From Candidatus Rhodoferax odensensis (GTDB lineage Bacteria > Pseudomonadota > Gammaproteobacteria > Burkholderiales > Burkholderiaceae_C), in the NCBI GenBank assembly GCA_016718405.1, contig JADKDJ010000017.1, positions 11,553 to 75,552 of the forward strand: DNA of 64,000 nt. The letters are read 5' to 3'. A program made the translations under genes and the position numbers. The notes below the pieces were generated by a model, which saw only the letters and a program-made list of their open reading frames with translations, did no database searches and was not told the DNA's origin. Of the stretch, positions 1 to 7,055 are shown piece after piece (position 1 is the stretch's first letter; every line of letters starts with the position of its first letter).

Positions 1-831
1 AGAAGCTGGTGCCCTGGGGCTGGATGCGCGCATCATCGCCGCCCAGTTGGTAACCCCCCCTATCGACTGCAAGGCAATTCCGGCAAGAACGATGCCAACG
101 ATGCCGCAGCCATCTGTGAAGCGGCATCGCGCCCACAGATGCACTTTGTTGCCGATCAAATCGATTGAGCAACAAAGTACATGCGTGCACACCTTGCGCG
201 AGGGCATCAAGGCTGATCGCACCGCCTGCATCAACCGCATCCGCGCCATGCTGTCGGAGTTCGGGCTGGTTTTTGCGCAAAAGACCTGCAACCTGCGCCA
301 AGCCTTGCCCGATGTGTTGGAGGACGCCAGTAACGAACTGAACGGCGTGGCACGCCTGGCGATACAGCGCGCCTGGGACAACTGGCAAGAACTCGATGAG
401 CACATGGCGTGGTGTGATGCGCGTATTGCCGCGCATGGCAAGACCAACGCGCAAGTGCACCAGGCCGAGCAGCTCATGGGTTTGGCGCCTGGATGGGCTT
501 GACGCCCAAGCAGAACTCCAGCGGCGGCAAGACCAGTCTGGGCTCCATCACCAAGCGGGGCAACATCTATTTGCGCACCTTGCTGATTCAGGGTGCCAGG
601 TCTGCGGTGCTGACGGCACACAAGCGTGATGATCCGATCTCCAAGTGGGCGTATCAATTGCGCGAGAAGTCGGGCTGGCAGAAGGCGGTGGTGGCTTTGG
701 CCAACAAGAATGCCCGGATTCTATGGGCGATGTTTGTGCGCGGGGCTCCCTTTGATGCGCGCCATGTCAGCGTCAAGCCTGGCGCGGCGCAGGCCTCCCA
801 GACGCCACCCTTGGCGGCTGTGCCGATGTAG
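1..831 (+). pseudogene. Decayed IS110-family transposase, 5' end outside the window
   Basis: Fragments of an IS110/IS1111-type (DEDD) transposase are readable in more than one frame. They include a central part with the family-typical stretch ending DRTACINRIRAML and DASNELNGVARLA, and a C-terminal Transposase_20 part (GAWMGLTPKQNSSGGK, then ITKRGNIYLRTLL, then NKNARILWAMF). The reading frame changes near 60-70 and again near 150. Around 480 the helical part jumps straight into the C-terminal domain in another frame, so the residues normally linking them are missing. Together these say the element cannot make a working transposase. IS110 elements usually lack long terminal inverted repeats, and I see no clear right end after 831. 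The adjacent integron remnant suggests a mobile-DNA landing zone. Confidence 0.85.
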
Positions 832-1159
832 TCGCTTCACACCGTATCGTTAGCGAGTTGTTCGTTTTCTTGCAAGACGTGAGTTCGAAGATGCAGTAAA
901 CAGGTCAGACCGGCGGTGAGCAAACCCGACTAACTGGTTGTGGCATTCATGAATGATGACCACGGCGATCGAATGGGGCCTTGCCGAGCGGTTCGTATCT
1001 GGGTCCGCATGGCAATGCCCGTGCAACAAGACCGTCTGTAGATGTGCAGTCTGTTCCTCGTTTCATCGCACCTTCACTTCACGCCAGCGCAGGAATACCG
1101 TTATCAAGGAAGAAACTCAGAGACGCTACTTGACTGCGTGGGAAGTCCCTGTAAACCCG
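832..1159. other. Gene-free spacer between IS110 remnant and GNAT remnant
   Basis: No reading frame here resembles a protein I recognise, and no terminator or RNA gene is visible. If the GNAT gene to the right was a gene cassette, its attC site should lie here immediately left of 1160. The 7-base inverse core is present at 1156-1162 (minus strand GCCTAAC), but I find no matching GTTRRRY partner within about 150 bases, so that attC is degenerate or truncated. Confidence 0.5.
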
Positions 1160-1578
1160 TTAGGCCGCAGTGTCGGGGATGATGCGTTTGCCAAAGCTGA
1201 CCACCTCGTCTTGCGCATAGCCAATGCTCTTGTAGAAACCGACTGCACTCTCGTTGGATAGACGAACCTGGAGATTAATCTTGGGGCATCCCAGTTCAAG
1301 CAACACAGCCTGGGCGGCCTCCATCAGTTCTTACAATGCGCCTTCGTTGGAAGTCCGGATGTACCGCCGTGTAGTTTATCCACCCTCGGTGTCCGTCGTA
1401 TCCTGCCATGACAGAGGCGACGATCCGTCCGTCAATCTCACCGACGAGAAATAGCTCTCGCTGCACTTCAGTTTTCGGGCGATGTCCCTCTGTAGGTTGT
1501 TCCAGGGTCGGGTCAGTTCATACTTGCCAAGGTTGACTACGGCCTGCTCGTCGGCTTCAAGGTAGGGTCAATTTGCAT
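1160..1578 (-). pseudogene. Frameshifted GNAT-family N-acetyltransferase (probable gene cassette)
   Basis: Reading the minus strand from an ATG at 1578 to a TAA at 1160-1162 recovers a GNAT acetyltransferase in pieces. These are an N-terminus (MQIDPTL), then LEADEQAVVNLGKYELTRPW, then GEIDGRIVASVMAGYDGHRG, and a C-terminus with the acetyl-CoA-site and tail signatures (INLQVRLSNESAVGFYKSIG, then SFGKRIIPDTAA). A one-base loss near 1563, a shift near 1450 and another near 1325 break the frame, so it is a pseudogene. The family transfers acetyl groups from acetyl-CoA to amines; the YpeA-like subgroup is a plausible parent. The stop codon sits inside the 7-mer GCCTAAC, the usual arrangement at the 3' end of an integron cassette, and an attC-like site lies just upstream of the start. 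Confidence 0.8.
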
Positions 1579-1621
1579 TGTATTGAGAGTGGTGGGGGGT
1601 GAGTTGGTGTTTGTTTCTGCG

Positions 1622-1675
1622 GCCTAACGCCGTATGAGCCGACCCGTAGGGGTCGGTTCGATAGGGGAGTTAGAT
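1622..1675 (-). repeat. attC-like integron recombination site
   Basis: A 54-base imperfect palindrome. Read on the minus strand it starts with ATCTAAC (1675-1669, matches inverse core RYYYAAC) and ends with GTTAGGC (1628-1622, matches core GTTRRRY), and the last core is preceded by GC as in many cassettes. Between them is a 10-base stem (1636-1645 with 1650-1659, one G-T mismatch) closed by a four-base loop. The core motifs also satisfy the consensus on the plus strand, so orientation is ambiguous. It is slightly shorter than typical attC sites. It separates the GNAT remnant (minus) from the small plus-strand ORF at 1689. Confidence 0.7.
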
Positions 1676-1688
1676 TGAAGGAGAAGCA

Positions 1689-1904
1689 ATGTACTGCACC
1701 GCCTAAAGCACTGACAGTAAAGTACCACACCACTGCACCTACTGCGGTCAGGCGATTACTGAGCCAGAGTACGGGCGATGGGCCTGCTACGATAAGACGT
1801 GCTACACAAAGATGCACCAGTTCCTGAAGACCTGTCAGAGAACGGGGATGGGGAGTATATACCGATACTTCTACACGACAAGCCGGAACTGCAATCTAAC
1901 GTAA
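1689..1904 (+). pseudogene. Small Cys-rich cassette ORF interrupted by an in-frame stop
   Basis: A strong ribosome binding site (AAGGAG, about 5 bases before the ATG at 1689) begins 5 bases after the attC-like site. The frame reads MYCTA, then TAA at 1704-1706, then 65 more residues to TAA at 1902. The distal part contains HCTYCGQAI and CYDKTCYTK, two Cys pairs of the kind used for zinc binding. The final stop overlaps the next attC-type core (ATCTAAC, 1894-1900), as in genuine cassettes. I do not recognise the family. It could be a pseudogene by a nonsense mutation, or chance coding; the Shine-Dalgarno, the Cys spacing and the stop position argue for the former. Confidence 0.4.
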
Positions 1905-1995
1905 TGTCCAGAGCAAACGTTGCTCTAGAAGTTGGGCTTTGCTCGATAAGCTGGACATTGAAATCTCCCGAGAATGGCTTGTAGCTTTGTTAGTT
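1894..1995 (+). repeat. attC/attI-like palindrome next to the integrase
   Basis: Begins with ATCTAAC (1894-1900, inverse-core consensus) and ends near GTTAGTT (1989-1995, one mismatch to GTTRRRY). In between, AATGTCCAG (1903-1911) pairs with CTGGACATT (1951-1959), and GAGCAAA (1911-1917) pairs with TTTGCTC (1938-1944), leaving an unpaired GATAAG bulge. An additional small hairpin is AGAGCAA/TTGCTCT (1910-1926). Two short stems separated by extra-helical bases are the hallmark of attC single-strand structure. Alternatively, on the minus strand GTTAGAT at 1900-1894 would serve as the attI core, about 135 bases from intI. I cannot decide between attC and attI from sequence alone. Confidence 0.5.
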
Positions 1996-2022
1996 GTCGA
2001 ATATACTGGATAAACATCCAGT
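1979..2022 (+). promoter_or_regulatory. intI promoter overlapped by a LexA-type box
   Basis: TTGTAG (1979-1984), 17 bases, then TATACT (2002-2007, 5/6 to the -10 consensus) forms a sigma-70-like promoter ahead of the integrase ATG at 2035. The 16-mer CTGGATAAACATCCAG (2006-2021) is a perfect palindromic-arm match to the CTG-N10-CAG LexA architecture, the same arm type as the E. coli ruvA box, and it overlaps the -10. Integron integrases are known to be repressed by LexA and induced in the SOS response, so this arrangement is expected of a functional, SOS-controlled integrase. Confidence 0.75.
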
Positions 2023-2034
2023 TATAAATTTCCC

Positions 2035-3096
2035 ATGAAACCCCGCACCCCTCCCCTGCAATCCGTCCGCGTGCTGGACCAGTTGCGTGAGCGAATTCGG
2101 TACATGCACTATAGCCTCAGTACCGAGCAGGTCTATGTGTACTGGGTGCGGTTTTTCATTCGCTGGTCGGCTCGCAGCGGCCAAATGCGGCATCCGCGCG
2201 ACATGGGCGCGCCGGAGGTCGAAGCCTTTCTGTCGATGCTGGCAACCCAGCGCAAGGTGTCGGCATCCACCCACAACCAGGCGCTCAGCGCGGTGCTGTT
2301 TCTCTACCGCGAGGTGTTGAACATCAATCTGCCGTGGCTCAACGACATCAATCGGCCGACCCACAAGCGGCGCATTCCCAGCGTGCTGACCAAGGATGAG
2401 GTCGCCGGCGTACTGGCGCAAATGGATGGGCAGACTGCCTTGCTGGCGCGCCTGCTGTACGGCACCGGCATGCGCTTGATGGAGGGCATTCGTCTTCGCA
2501 TCAAGGATGTCGACTTCGACCGCAAGGCGATCATCGTGCGCGAGGCCAAGGGCAACAAAGATCGGGTGGTGATGTTGCCGCATTCACTGGCCCCGGCACT
2601 GCGTGTGCAAATGCTGGCGGCACGTTCGCAGTGGGAAGCCGACCGCCAGGCGCAGCGCGGCGGGGTGGAAACCCCACATGCGCTGGAGGCCAAGTACCCC
2701 AGGGTTGGCCACTCCTGGGCCTGGTTCTGGATGTTTCCTTCGCCCACGCTTTCCGTCGATCCGCGCAGCGGCATCGAGCGGCGGCACCACTTGTATGAGG
2801 ACCGTCTGCAACGTGCGCTCAAGCGCGCTGTAGTGCAGGCTGGCATTGCCAAACCAGTCTCGGTCCACACGCTACGCCACTCCTTCGCCACCCACTTGCT
2901 GCAAGCCGGCACCGACATCCGCACGGTGCAAGAGTTACTGGGTCACAGTGACGTGTCCACCACCATGATCTACACCCACGTGCTCAAGGTCGCGGCAGGC
3001 GGCACATCCAGTCCGCTGGACGCCTTGGAGGCGTTTGCACGCGTAGCGCCCACGCCGCCGCACGCATGCCGCGAGCCCGAAGCGCTATACGCCTGA
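2035..3096 (+). CDS. intI: Integron integrase IntI (tyrosine recombinase)
   Basis: A 353-residue tyrosine recombinase that should recombine attI with attC and attC with attC. It closely follows the class 1 IntI1 pattern: the N-terminal SAM-like domain (LDQLRERIRYMHYSLSTEQ), box I arginine R147 (LYGTGMRLMEG), then the integron-specific insertion after ALEAKYPRVGHSWAWFW (about 216-252). Box II follows as HTLRHSFATHL (H278, R281), then LLGHSDVSTTMIYTH with H304 and nucleophile Y313, one residue offset from IntI1 numbering. All catalytic residues are present and the frame is intact to a TGA at 3096, so it may be active. Upstream lie the LexA-controlled promoter and attC/attI-like sites. Downstream it converges on the ferredoxin gene of the benzoyl-CoA operon with only seven bases between stop codons and no visible terminator. 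Confidence 0.93.
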   Translation: MKPRTPPLQSVRVLDQLRERIRYMHYSLSTEQVYVYWVRFFIRWSARSGQMRHPRDMGAPEVEAFLSMLATQRKVSASTHNQALSAVLFLYREVLNINLPWLNDINRPTHKRRIPSVLTKDEVAGVLAQMDGQTALLARLLYGTGMRLMEGIRLRIKDVDFDRKAIIVREAKGNKDRVVMLPHSLAPALRVQMLAARSQWEADRQAQRGGVETPHALEAKYPRVGHSWAWFWMFPSPTLSVDPRSGIERRHHLYEDRLQRALKRAVVQAGIAKPVSVHTLRHSFATHLLQAGTDIRTVQELLGHSDVSTTMIYTHVLKVAAGGTSSPLDALEAFARVAPTPPHACREPEALYA

Positions 3097-3103
3097 TAAC
3101 AAA

Positions 3104-3349
3104 CTAAGCGCGCAGCGCCTCGTACTTGGCCTGCAGTTCGTCGGGCGACTCCACAAAGTCGGGGTGCTGGATGATGCAGTCGGCCGGGCACACCAGCTTG
3201 CATTGCGGTTCGTCCTCGGCGCCCACGCATTCGGTGCAGCGCAGCGGGTCGATCACGTACAGCGGGTCGCCGGTGGAGATCGCTTCGTTGGGGCAGACGG
3301 GGCGGCAGGCGTCGCAGGCGGTGCAGTCTTCGGTGATGATCAGGGCCAT
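3104..3349 (-). CDS. fdx: 2[4Fe-4S] ferredoxin, electron donor to benzoyl-CoA reductase
   Basis: An 81-residue bacterial-type dicluster ferredoxin. The first cluster motif is CTACDACRPVCP (C-x2-C-x2-C-x3-C). The second, CTEC-x8-CKLVCP, has the eight-residue insertion of the Allochromatium-type ferredoxins, which have unusually low potentials. It is the last gene of the bcr operon (39-base gap after bcrD, SD AGGAA 8 bases before the ATG). In Thauera aromatica a ferredoxin of this type carries electrons from 2-oxoglutarate:ferredoxin oxidoreductase (KorAB) to benzoyl-CoA reductase, and korAB are present in this window. Role assigned from family and context. Confidence 0.93.
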   Translation of the reverse strand: MALIITEDCTACDACRPVCPNEAISTGDPLYVIDPLRCTECVGAEDEPQCKLVCPADCIIQHPDFVESPDELQAKYEALRA

Positions 3350-3387
3350 GTCGTTCTTCCTCTAGGGTTGTCGTGTGTCGGTGCGTG

Positions 3388-4239
3388 TCAGGCCGCCACC
3401 GCGCCTTCCAACTCAGCCAGTTTGCTGTGCCGGAATGCCCCCCACAGCGCCGCGCCAATGGCGCCAGCGTAGATCGAGTCGGGGTGCGAGCGAGCGGTAA
3501 CCGTTACCTTCTCGGCAATCATATCTTCCTGAATCGCCGCCAGCAAACCCGTGTCCAGCGCCAGGCCGCCGGTCAGCAGTGCAGTGCCGCTTTTTACGCC
3601 GGTGATCTTGAGCAGCTTCACGATGCGCGAGGCCATCGACATGTGGATGCCCTTCAGGATGTCGGCAGTGGCAATGCCGCGCGAGACCATGTTGATGACG
3701 TCGGTCTCGGCCAGCACGGCGCAGATCGAGCTCACCTTTTCCGGGTCTTTGGAGCTTTGCGACAGCGGGCCGATTTCTTCCACCGCCACGCCCAGGTAGC
3801 GCGCGATGTTTTCCAGAAACTGGCCCGAACCGGATGCGCACTGGCTGGTCATCTTATAAGACAGTACCTTGCCACGCTCGTCAATCGAGATGGCCCGGCC
3901 ATTGAGCGCGCCAATGTCCACCACCGCGCGCGCGCTGGCGTCCAGAAACACGCCGCCGCGGGCGTGGGTGGTCATGGAATAGAAATGCCCGGTGGCAAAC
4001 TTGACGTTCTCGCCCTCGCCGGTGGTGGCGATGTAGTCGATGTCGTCGCGGCTCAGGCCGGCATCCTTCATGACGCCCTCAAAGCCTTCCTGCGCCAGCG
4101 TCATGATGTCGCGGCTGCGGATGCGTTCGCAACGCTTGGCCAGCCATTCCTGGCGCCCGTCGTCATGGGTGCGAAACAGCACGGACTTGACCGCGCCAGA
4201 TCCAATATCGAGGCCGATGGTGGTGATAGTCATGTTCAT
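3388..4239 (-). CDS. bcrD: Benzoyl-CoA reductase subunit D (ATP-hydrolysing activator)
   Basis: A BadF/BadG/BcrA/BcrD-family ATPase of 283 residues with an ASKHA fold: phosphate-1 motif LDIGSGAVKSV near the N-terminus, C134 in SQCASGSGQF and C173 in SICAVLAETD. These two Cys positions are the ones that ligate the subunit-bridging [4Fe-4S] cluster in this family. With BcrA it couples ATP hydrolysis to low-potential electron transfer onto the BcrBC catalytic module. The start at 4239 is preceded by a GA-rich weak SD; a second ATG six bases later is possible. The 67-base gap to bcrA contains a GGACC...GGTCC-type hairpin repeat. Confidence 0.95.
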   Translation of the reverse strand: MNMTITTIGLDIGSGAVKSVLFRTHDDGRQEWLAKRCERIRSRDIMTLAQEGFEGVMKDAGLSRDDIDYIATTGEGENVKFATGHFYSMTTHARGGVFLDASARAVVDIGALNGRAISIDERGKVLSYKMTSQCASGSGQFLENIARYLGVAVEEIGPLSQSSKDPEKVSSICAVLAETDVINMVSRGIATADILKGIHMSMASRIVKLLKITGVKSGTALLTGGLALDTGLLAAIQEDMIAEKVTVTARSHPDSIYAGAIGAALWGAFRHSKLAELEGAVAA

Positions 4240-4258
4240 TCTCTTTCTATTCAGTTGA

Positions 4259-4303
4259 GGACCGAGCAAGTGCGCTGCGCGTCACTTGGTCCGTCCCACA
4301 AGG
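4259..4303. repeat. Intergenic hairpin repeat, GGACA family, copy 1
   Basis: Lies between bcrA and bcrD. It begins GGACCGAGCAAGTG and ends TTGGTCCGTCCCACAAGG, so ACCGAGCAAGTG-like and CACTTGGTCC arms form a hairpin. Related copies sit at 7017, 9029, 16122 and 22872. It could stabilise mRNA ends or attenuate read-through within the operon; that is inference. Confidence 0.6.
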
Positions 4304-4306
4304 TTA

Positions 4307-5650
4307 TTAGTTTGGCCTGTTCTCAGCCACTTTGCCGTCGTCCATCACGGCGCGCCAGGCGAAGGTGGCGCCGCCCAGGGCGCCGGTGTAGATCGAGTCG
4401 GGGTCGATGTTGATGGTGAGTTCGCCGTAGTTCTCAAAGATCAGCTCGCGCAGCGACTTCACCGCCGCCTCGTTCTTGGCCACACCACCGGTGAAGGTGA
4501 ACTGGTTGCGAATGCCGCCCGAGCGCGCCAGGATCGACATGGCGCGCAGGATGATGGCGCGGTGCAGGCCGGCCATGATGTCCTCGCGCTTTTCGCCCAG
4601 CGAGAGGCGGTCGCGCAGCTCGGCGCCGGCAAACACGGTGCAGGTGGAGTTGATGCGCACGTTCTTGGTCGACTTCATGGCCAAGGGCCCCAGTTCGTGC
4701 AGGCCCATGTTCATCTCATCGGCGATGTAGCCCAGGTAGCGGCCGCAACCCGCAGCGCAGCGGTCGTTCATCTGGAAGCTCTCCACAATGCCGTGTGGGT
4801 CCACCTGAATCGCTTTGGTGTCCTGGCCGCCGATGTCGAGCACGGTGGCGGTGTTGGGGTACATCACGTGCGCACCCAGACCGTGGCACAAGATCTCGGA
4901 GCGGATGTGTTCCTTGGAAAACGGCAGCCGCGCGCGGCCATAACCGGTGCCCACCACATAGGTCTCCACCATCTCGGTGTCCAGAATGCCCTTGATTGGC
5001 GCTTCCACCTGGGTGCGCCGCGCCGCGGTGGCCGGCAATGCGATGAAGGTGCGCTCCAGCGCGGCCAGCAGGTGGCGGCGGATGGAGTCGGCGTAGACCC
5101 GGTTTTCCACTTCGATGATGGAGCGATCGAACACGTTGAGCAAGAAGTCGTAGCGCGTGCCCGCCTCTTTGGCCACCGCCTCGCCGATGGACAGGTACTG
5201 GCTGCCGGCGATGTCGCGAAAGAAGTCGCTCTTGCGGTTGGCGCCGGCCTTGAACAGCTCGGGCGCTTGCGCCTGCAGGCGGCGGAACACCTCGATCAGC
5301 GCCACCTCGACCGCTTTGGTACTGTCGCCAAACTTGGCCGTGGCCAGGTTGCGGTGGCAGGTCTCGGCCAGGTCGCCCAACTGCTCCAGATACTGCTCCA
5401 GGCGGAAGTCGCGCTCGAGCTGCCCCAGAAACTCGTCCAGCGCGCCTTCCAGCGCATTGGTGGTGCCCAGCGCCTGACGAAACAGGTAAAAGCGACCGTT
5501 GACCAGCGCCTCCTGTTTGGCGATGGTGGCCGCCGTGTCGTAGTTGGAGCGCGAGTTGGTGATGCCGCGCCCGAGGATGTTCTGGTTCTCGTCAATCACC
5601 ACCGCCTTGGTGGTGGTGGAGCCGAGGTCAATGCCGATAAAGCAACGCAT
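4307..5650 (-). CDS. bcrA: Benzoyl-CoA reductase subunit A (ATP-hydrolysing activator)
   Basis: A 447-residue BadF/BadG/BcrA/BcrD-family protein, partner of BcrD in the ATP-dependent electron activase. It begins FIGIDLGSTTTKAVV (phosphate-1 motif). It carries a second nucleotide-site motif at VLDIGGQDTKAI, the cluster-binding segment NDRCAAGCGRYLG (about 295-307) and STCTVFAGAELRD, and ends with the FTGGVAKNEA and DSIYTGALGGA motifs. Compared with BcrD it has the larger inserted middle part usual for BcrA/BadF. SD AGGAAACC precedes the ATG. The length matches Thauera-type BcrA (about 440). Class I benzoyl-CoA reductases of this type use two ATP per electron pair to dearomatise benzoyl-CoA to cyclohexa-1,5-diene-1-carboxyl-CoA. 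Confidence 0.96.
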   Translation of the reverse strand: MRCFIGIDLGSTTTKAVVIDENQNILGRGITNSRSNYDTAATIAKQEALVNGRFYLFRQALGTTNALEGALDEFLGQLERDFRLEQYLEQLGDLAETCHRNLATAKFGDSTKAVEVALIEVFRRLQAQAPELFKAGANRKSDFFRDIAGSQYLSIGEAVAKEAGTRYDFLLNVFDRSIIEVENRVYADSIRRHLLAALERTFIALPATAARRTQVEAPIKGILDTEMVETYVVGTGYGRARLPFSKEHIRSEILCHGLGAHVMYPNTATVLDIGGQDTKAIQVDPHGIVESFQMNDRCAAGCGRYLGYIADEMNMGLHELGPLAMKSTKNVRINSTCTVFAGAELRDRLSLGEKREDIMAGLHRAIILRAMSILARSGGIRNQFTFTGGVAKNEAAVKSLRELIFENYGELTINIDPDSIYTGALGGATFAWRAVMDDGKVAENRPN

Positions 5651-5677
5651 GATAGGTTTCCTTCTTGCCGTTTGTTC

Positions 5678-6997
5678 TTAGTGGGCGCCAGTGAGCGCCG
5701 CGCGCTTGGCCTTGACCATCTGGAAATAGCTCTCCAGACGGTTCTTGACGTTGGCGCCCGAGAAGTAGCGTGGGTCCACCAGATCGGTCTCGATGAAGGC
5801 GGCTGGCTTGCCGGTGCGTTTTTCCACTTCGCGCATCATCAGCAACTGACCGGCCGAGAAGCTGTTGCAGCTCTTGATCGAGTTGATCAGCAGCCCGTCG
5901 GCCTGGTACTCGTCAATGTACTTGCAGATCAGGTCGATGCGCGAGGGCAGGTTCAGGTTGGTGTAGCAGCCCAGGCAGTAGTCGGCCAGTGATTCAAGTG
6001 GGTTCTCCGGGTCATGGCGGAAGCCCAGGTCGTACAGGCCGCCGACCTTGGCGTAGGTGCTGGAGACCACCACCGCGCCTTCGTCGTAGAACATTTTCCA
6101 GAAGTCGCGAAAGCTGGTCCAGTTGGGCGGGCCTTCCACCACCAGGCGGTACTTTTCTTCGCCCATTTCGCCTTCGGGTGTGATCGGGCCTTTGCCTTCA
6201 CGCACCCGCTGTTCGATCTCGGCGCGCAGCATCTGGTAGTACTGGGTGGCTTCGGGCGTACCGCGAAACGCGGTGAAGATCGGGCCGATGTAGTACACCG
6301 CGCCAAAGTAGCCGTCAATCGGTGACGGGCGGGCCTTGGCCGACTGCAACACCTTGACCAGGTCTTCCTCGGCCTTGGCCGATTCGCGCATGTACTGGCG
6401 CAGGCGGTCGATGTCGAACTTGACGCCCGAGATGCGCTCCAGCGTGGGGATGACGGTTTCCTTAAGCTGCTTGACCACGTAGTCGCGCATGCTCTTGGAG
6501 ATCTTGCCCTCGGCCTGGTAGGGCACATGCAGCATCACGGTTTCGCAGCCGTACTTGTGGCGAATCAGCTCAAACCACTTCATGAAGGTGAAGCAGCCGG
6601 TGTAGGACAGCAGCAAAATATCCGGCTTGGGCAGGGGGTCGCCCGTCGGGCCGACCTCGCCGCCGAGCATCATGCCCATGTCGGCCTTGACGTAGGTGCA
6701 GACGTCTTCGGAGTGGCCGTCGCGCTCGGCATCCATGATCATCTTGCCGGACTTCTTGCGCATGCCGTTTTGCAGCGCGTTGGTCTCGGGCAGGCTGCGC
6801 GCAAAGTCGAAGCACATCAGCAACTCGTTCAGGTTGCCCGGCACAAACGTGGCGGACACCTTCTTGTTGTTGGCGCGCGCGGTGGCCAACTCCATGTAGT
6901 TCTTGGAGATCAGCTCCTTCTGGAGCCACATCGCGTCCTCTTTCTGGACGTCTTGCGGCTTCTTGCTGGATACGGGCATGGCAATGGGGGTGTTCAT
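5678..6997 (-). CDS. bcrB: Benzoyl-CoA reductase subunit B (catalytic)
   Basis: A 439-residue member of the HgdB/BcrB-type 2-hydroxyacyl-CoA dehydratase alpha/beta fold. Cluster-ligand regions are visible: LLSYTGCFTFMKWFE, SLADYCLGCYTNLNLPSRID and INSIKSCNSFSAGQLLMMREVE, with the terminal IETDLVDPRYF motif typical of the family. BcrB and BcrC form the module in which benzoyl-CoA is bound and reduced by one-electron steps. The ATG at 6997 is chosen because the SD TAAGGAA precedes it; the open frame continues upstream without family similarity. It lies between bcrC (58-base gap holding a hairpin repeat) and bcrA (27-base gap). Confidence 0.96.
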   Translation of the reverse strand: MNTPIAMPVSSKKPQDVQKEDAMWLQKELISKNYMELATARANNKKVSATFVPGNLNELLMCFDFARSLPETNALQNGMRKKSGKMIMDAERDGHSEDVCTYVKADMGMMLGGEVGPTGDPLPKPDILLLSYTGCFTFMKWFELIRHKYGCETVMLHVPYQAEGKISKSMRDYVVKQLKETVIPTLERISGVKFDIDRLRQYMRESAKAEEDLVKVLQSAKARPSPIDGYFGAVYYIGPIFTAFRGTPEATQYYQMLRAEIEQRVREGKGPITPEGEMGEEKYRLVVEGPPNWTSFRDFWKMFYDEGAVVVSSTYAKVGGLYDLGFRHDPENPLESLADYCLGCYTNLNLPSRIDLICKYIDEYQADGLLINSIKSCNSFSAGQLLMMREVEKRTGKPAAFIETDLVDPRYFSGANVKNRLESYFQMVKAKRAALTGAH

Positions 6998-7016
6998 GGT
7001 GGGTTCCTTAATCAGA

Positions 7017-7055
7017 GGACAGAGCTTGCTTCGCTGCGGTCTGTCCCGCAAAGTC
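7017..7055. repeat. Intergenic hairpin repeat, GGACA family, copy 2
   Basis: Between bcrC and bcrB. GGACAGA and TCTGTCC arms enclose about 17 bases, followed by the family tail CCGCAAAGTCT that runs directly into the bcrC stop codon. Confidence 0.65.

Noticed and set aside
1060..1162. A full attC site at the 3' end of the GNAT remnant
   Set aside because: The left core GCCTAAC is present, but I could not find a GTTRRRY partner at suitable distance, so only a half-site is claimed.
1799..1984. Plus-strand frame of 61 codons in the integron region
   Set aside because: Overlaps the attC/attI-like palindrome and runs in another frame from the Cys-rich ORF; no SD and no motif.
4286..5992. Long plus-strand open frame opposite bcrA
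   Set aside because: It is the antisense of bcrA and part of bcrB; the translation is rich in Arg, Ala, Gly, His and Val with no family motif, as expected from high-GC codon bias.
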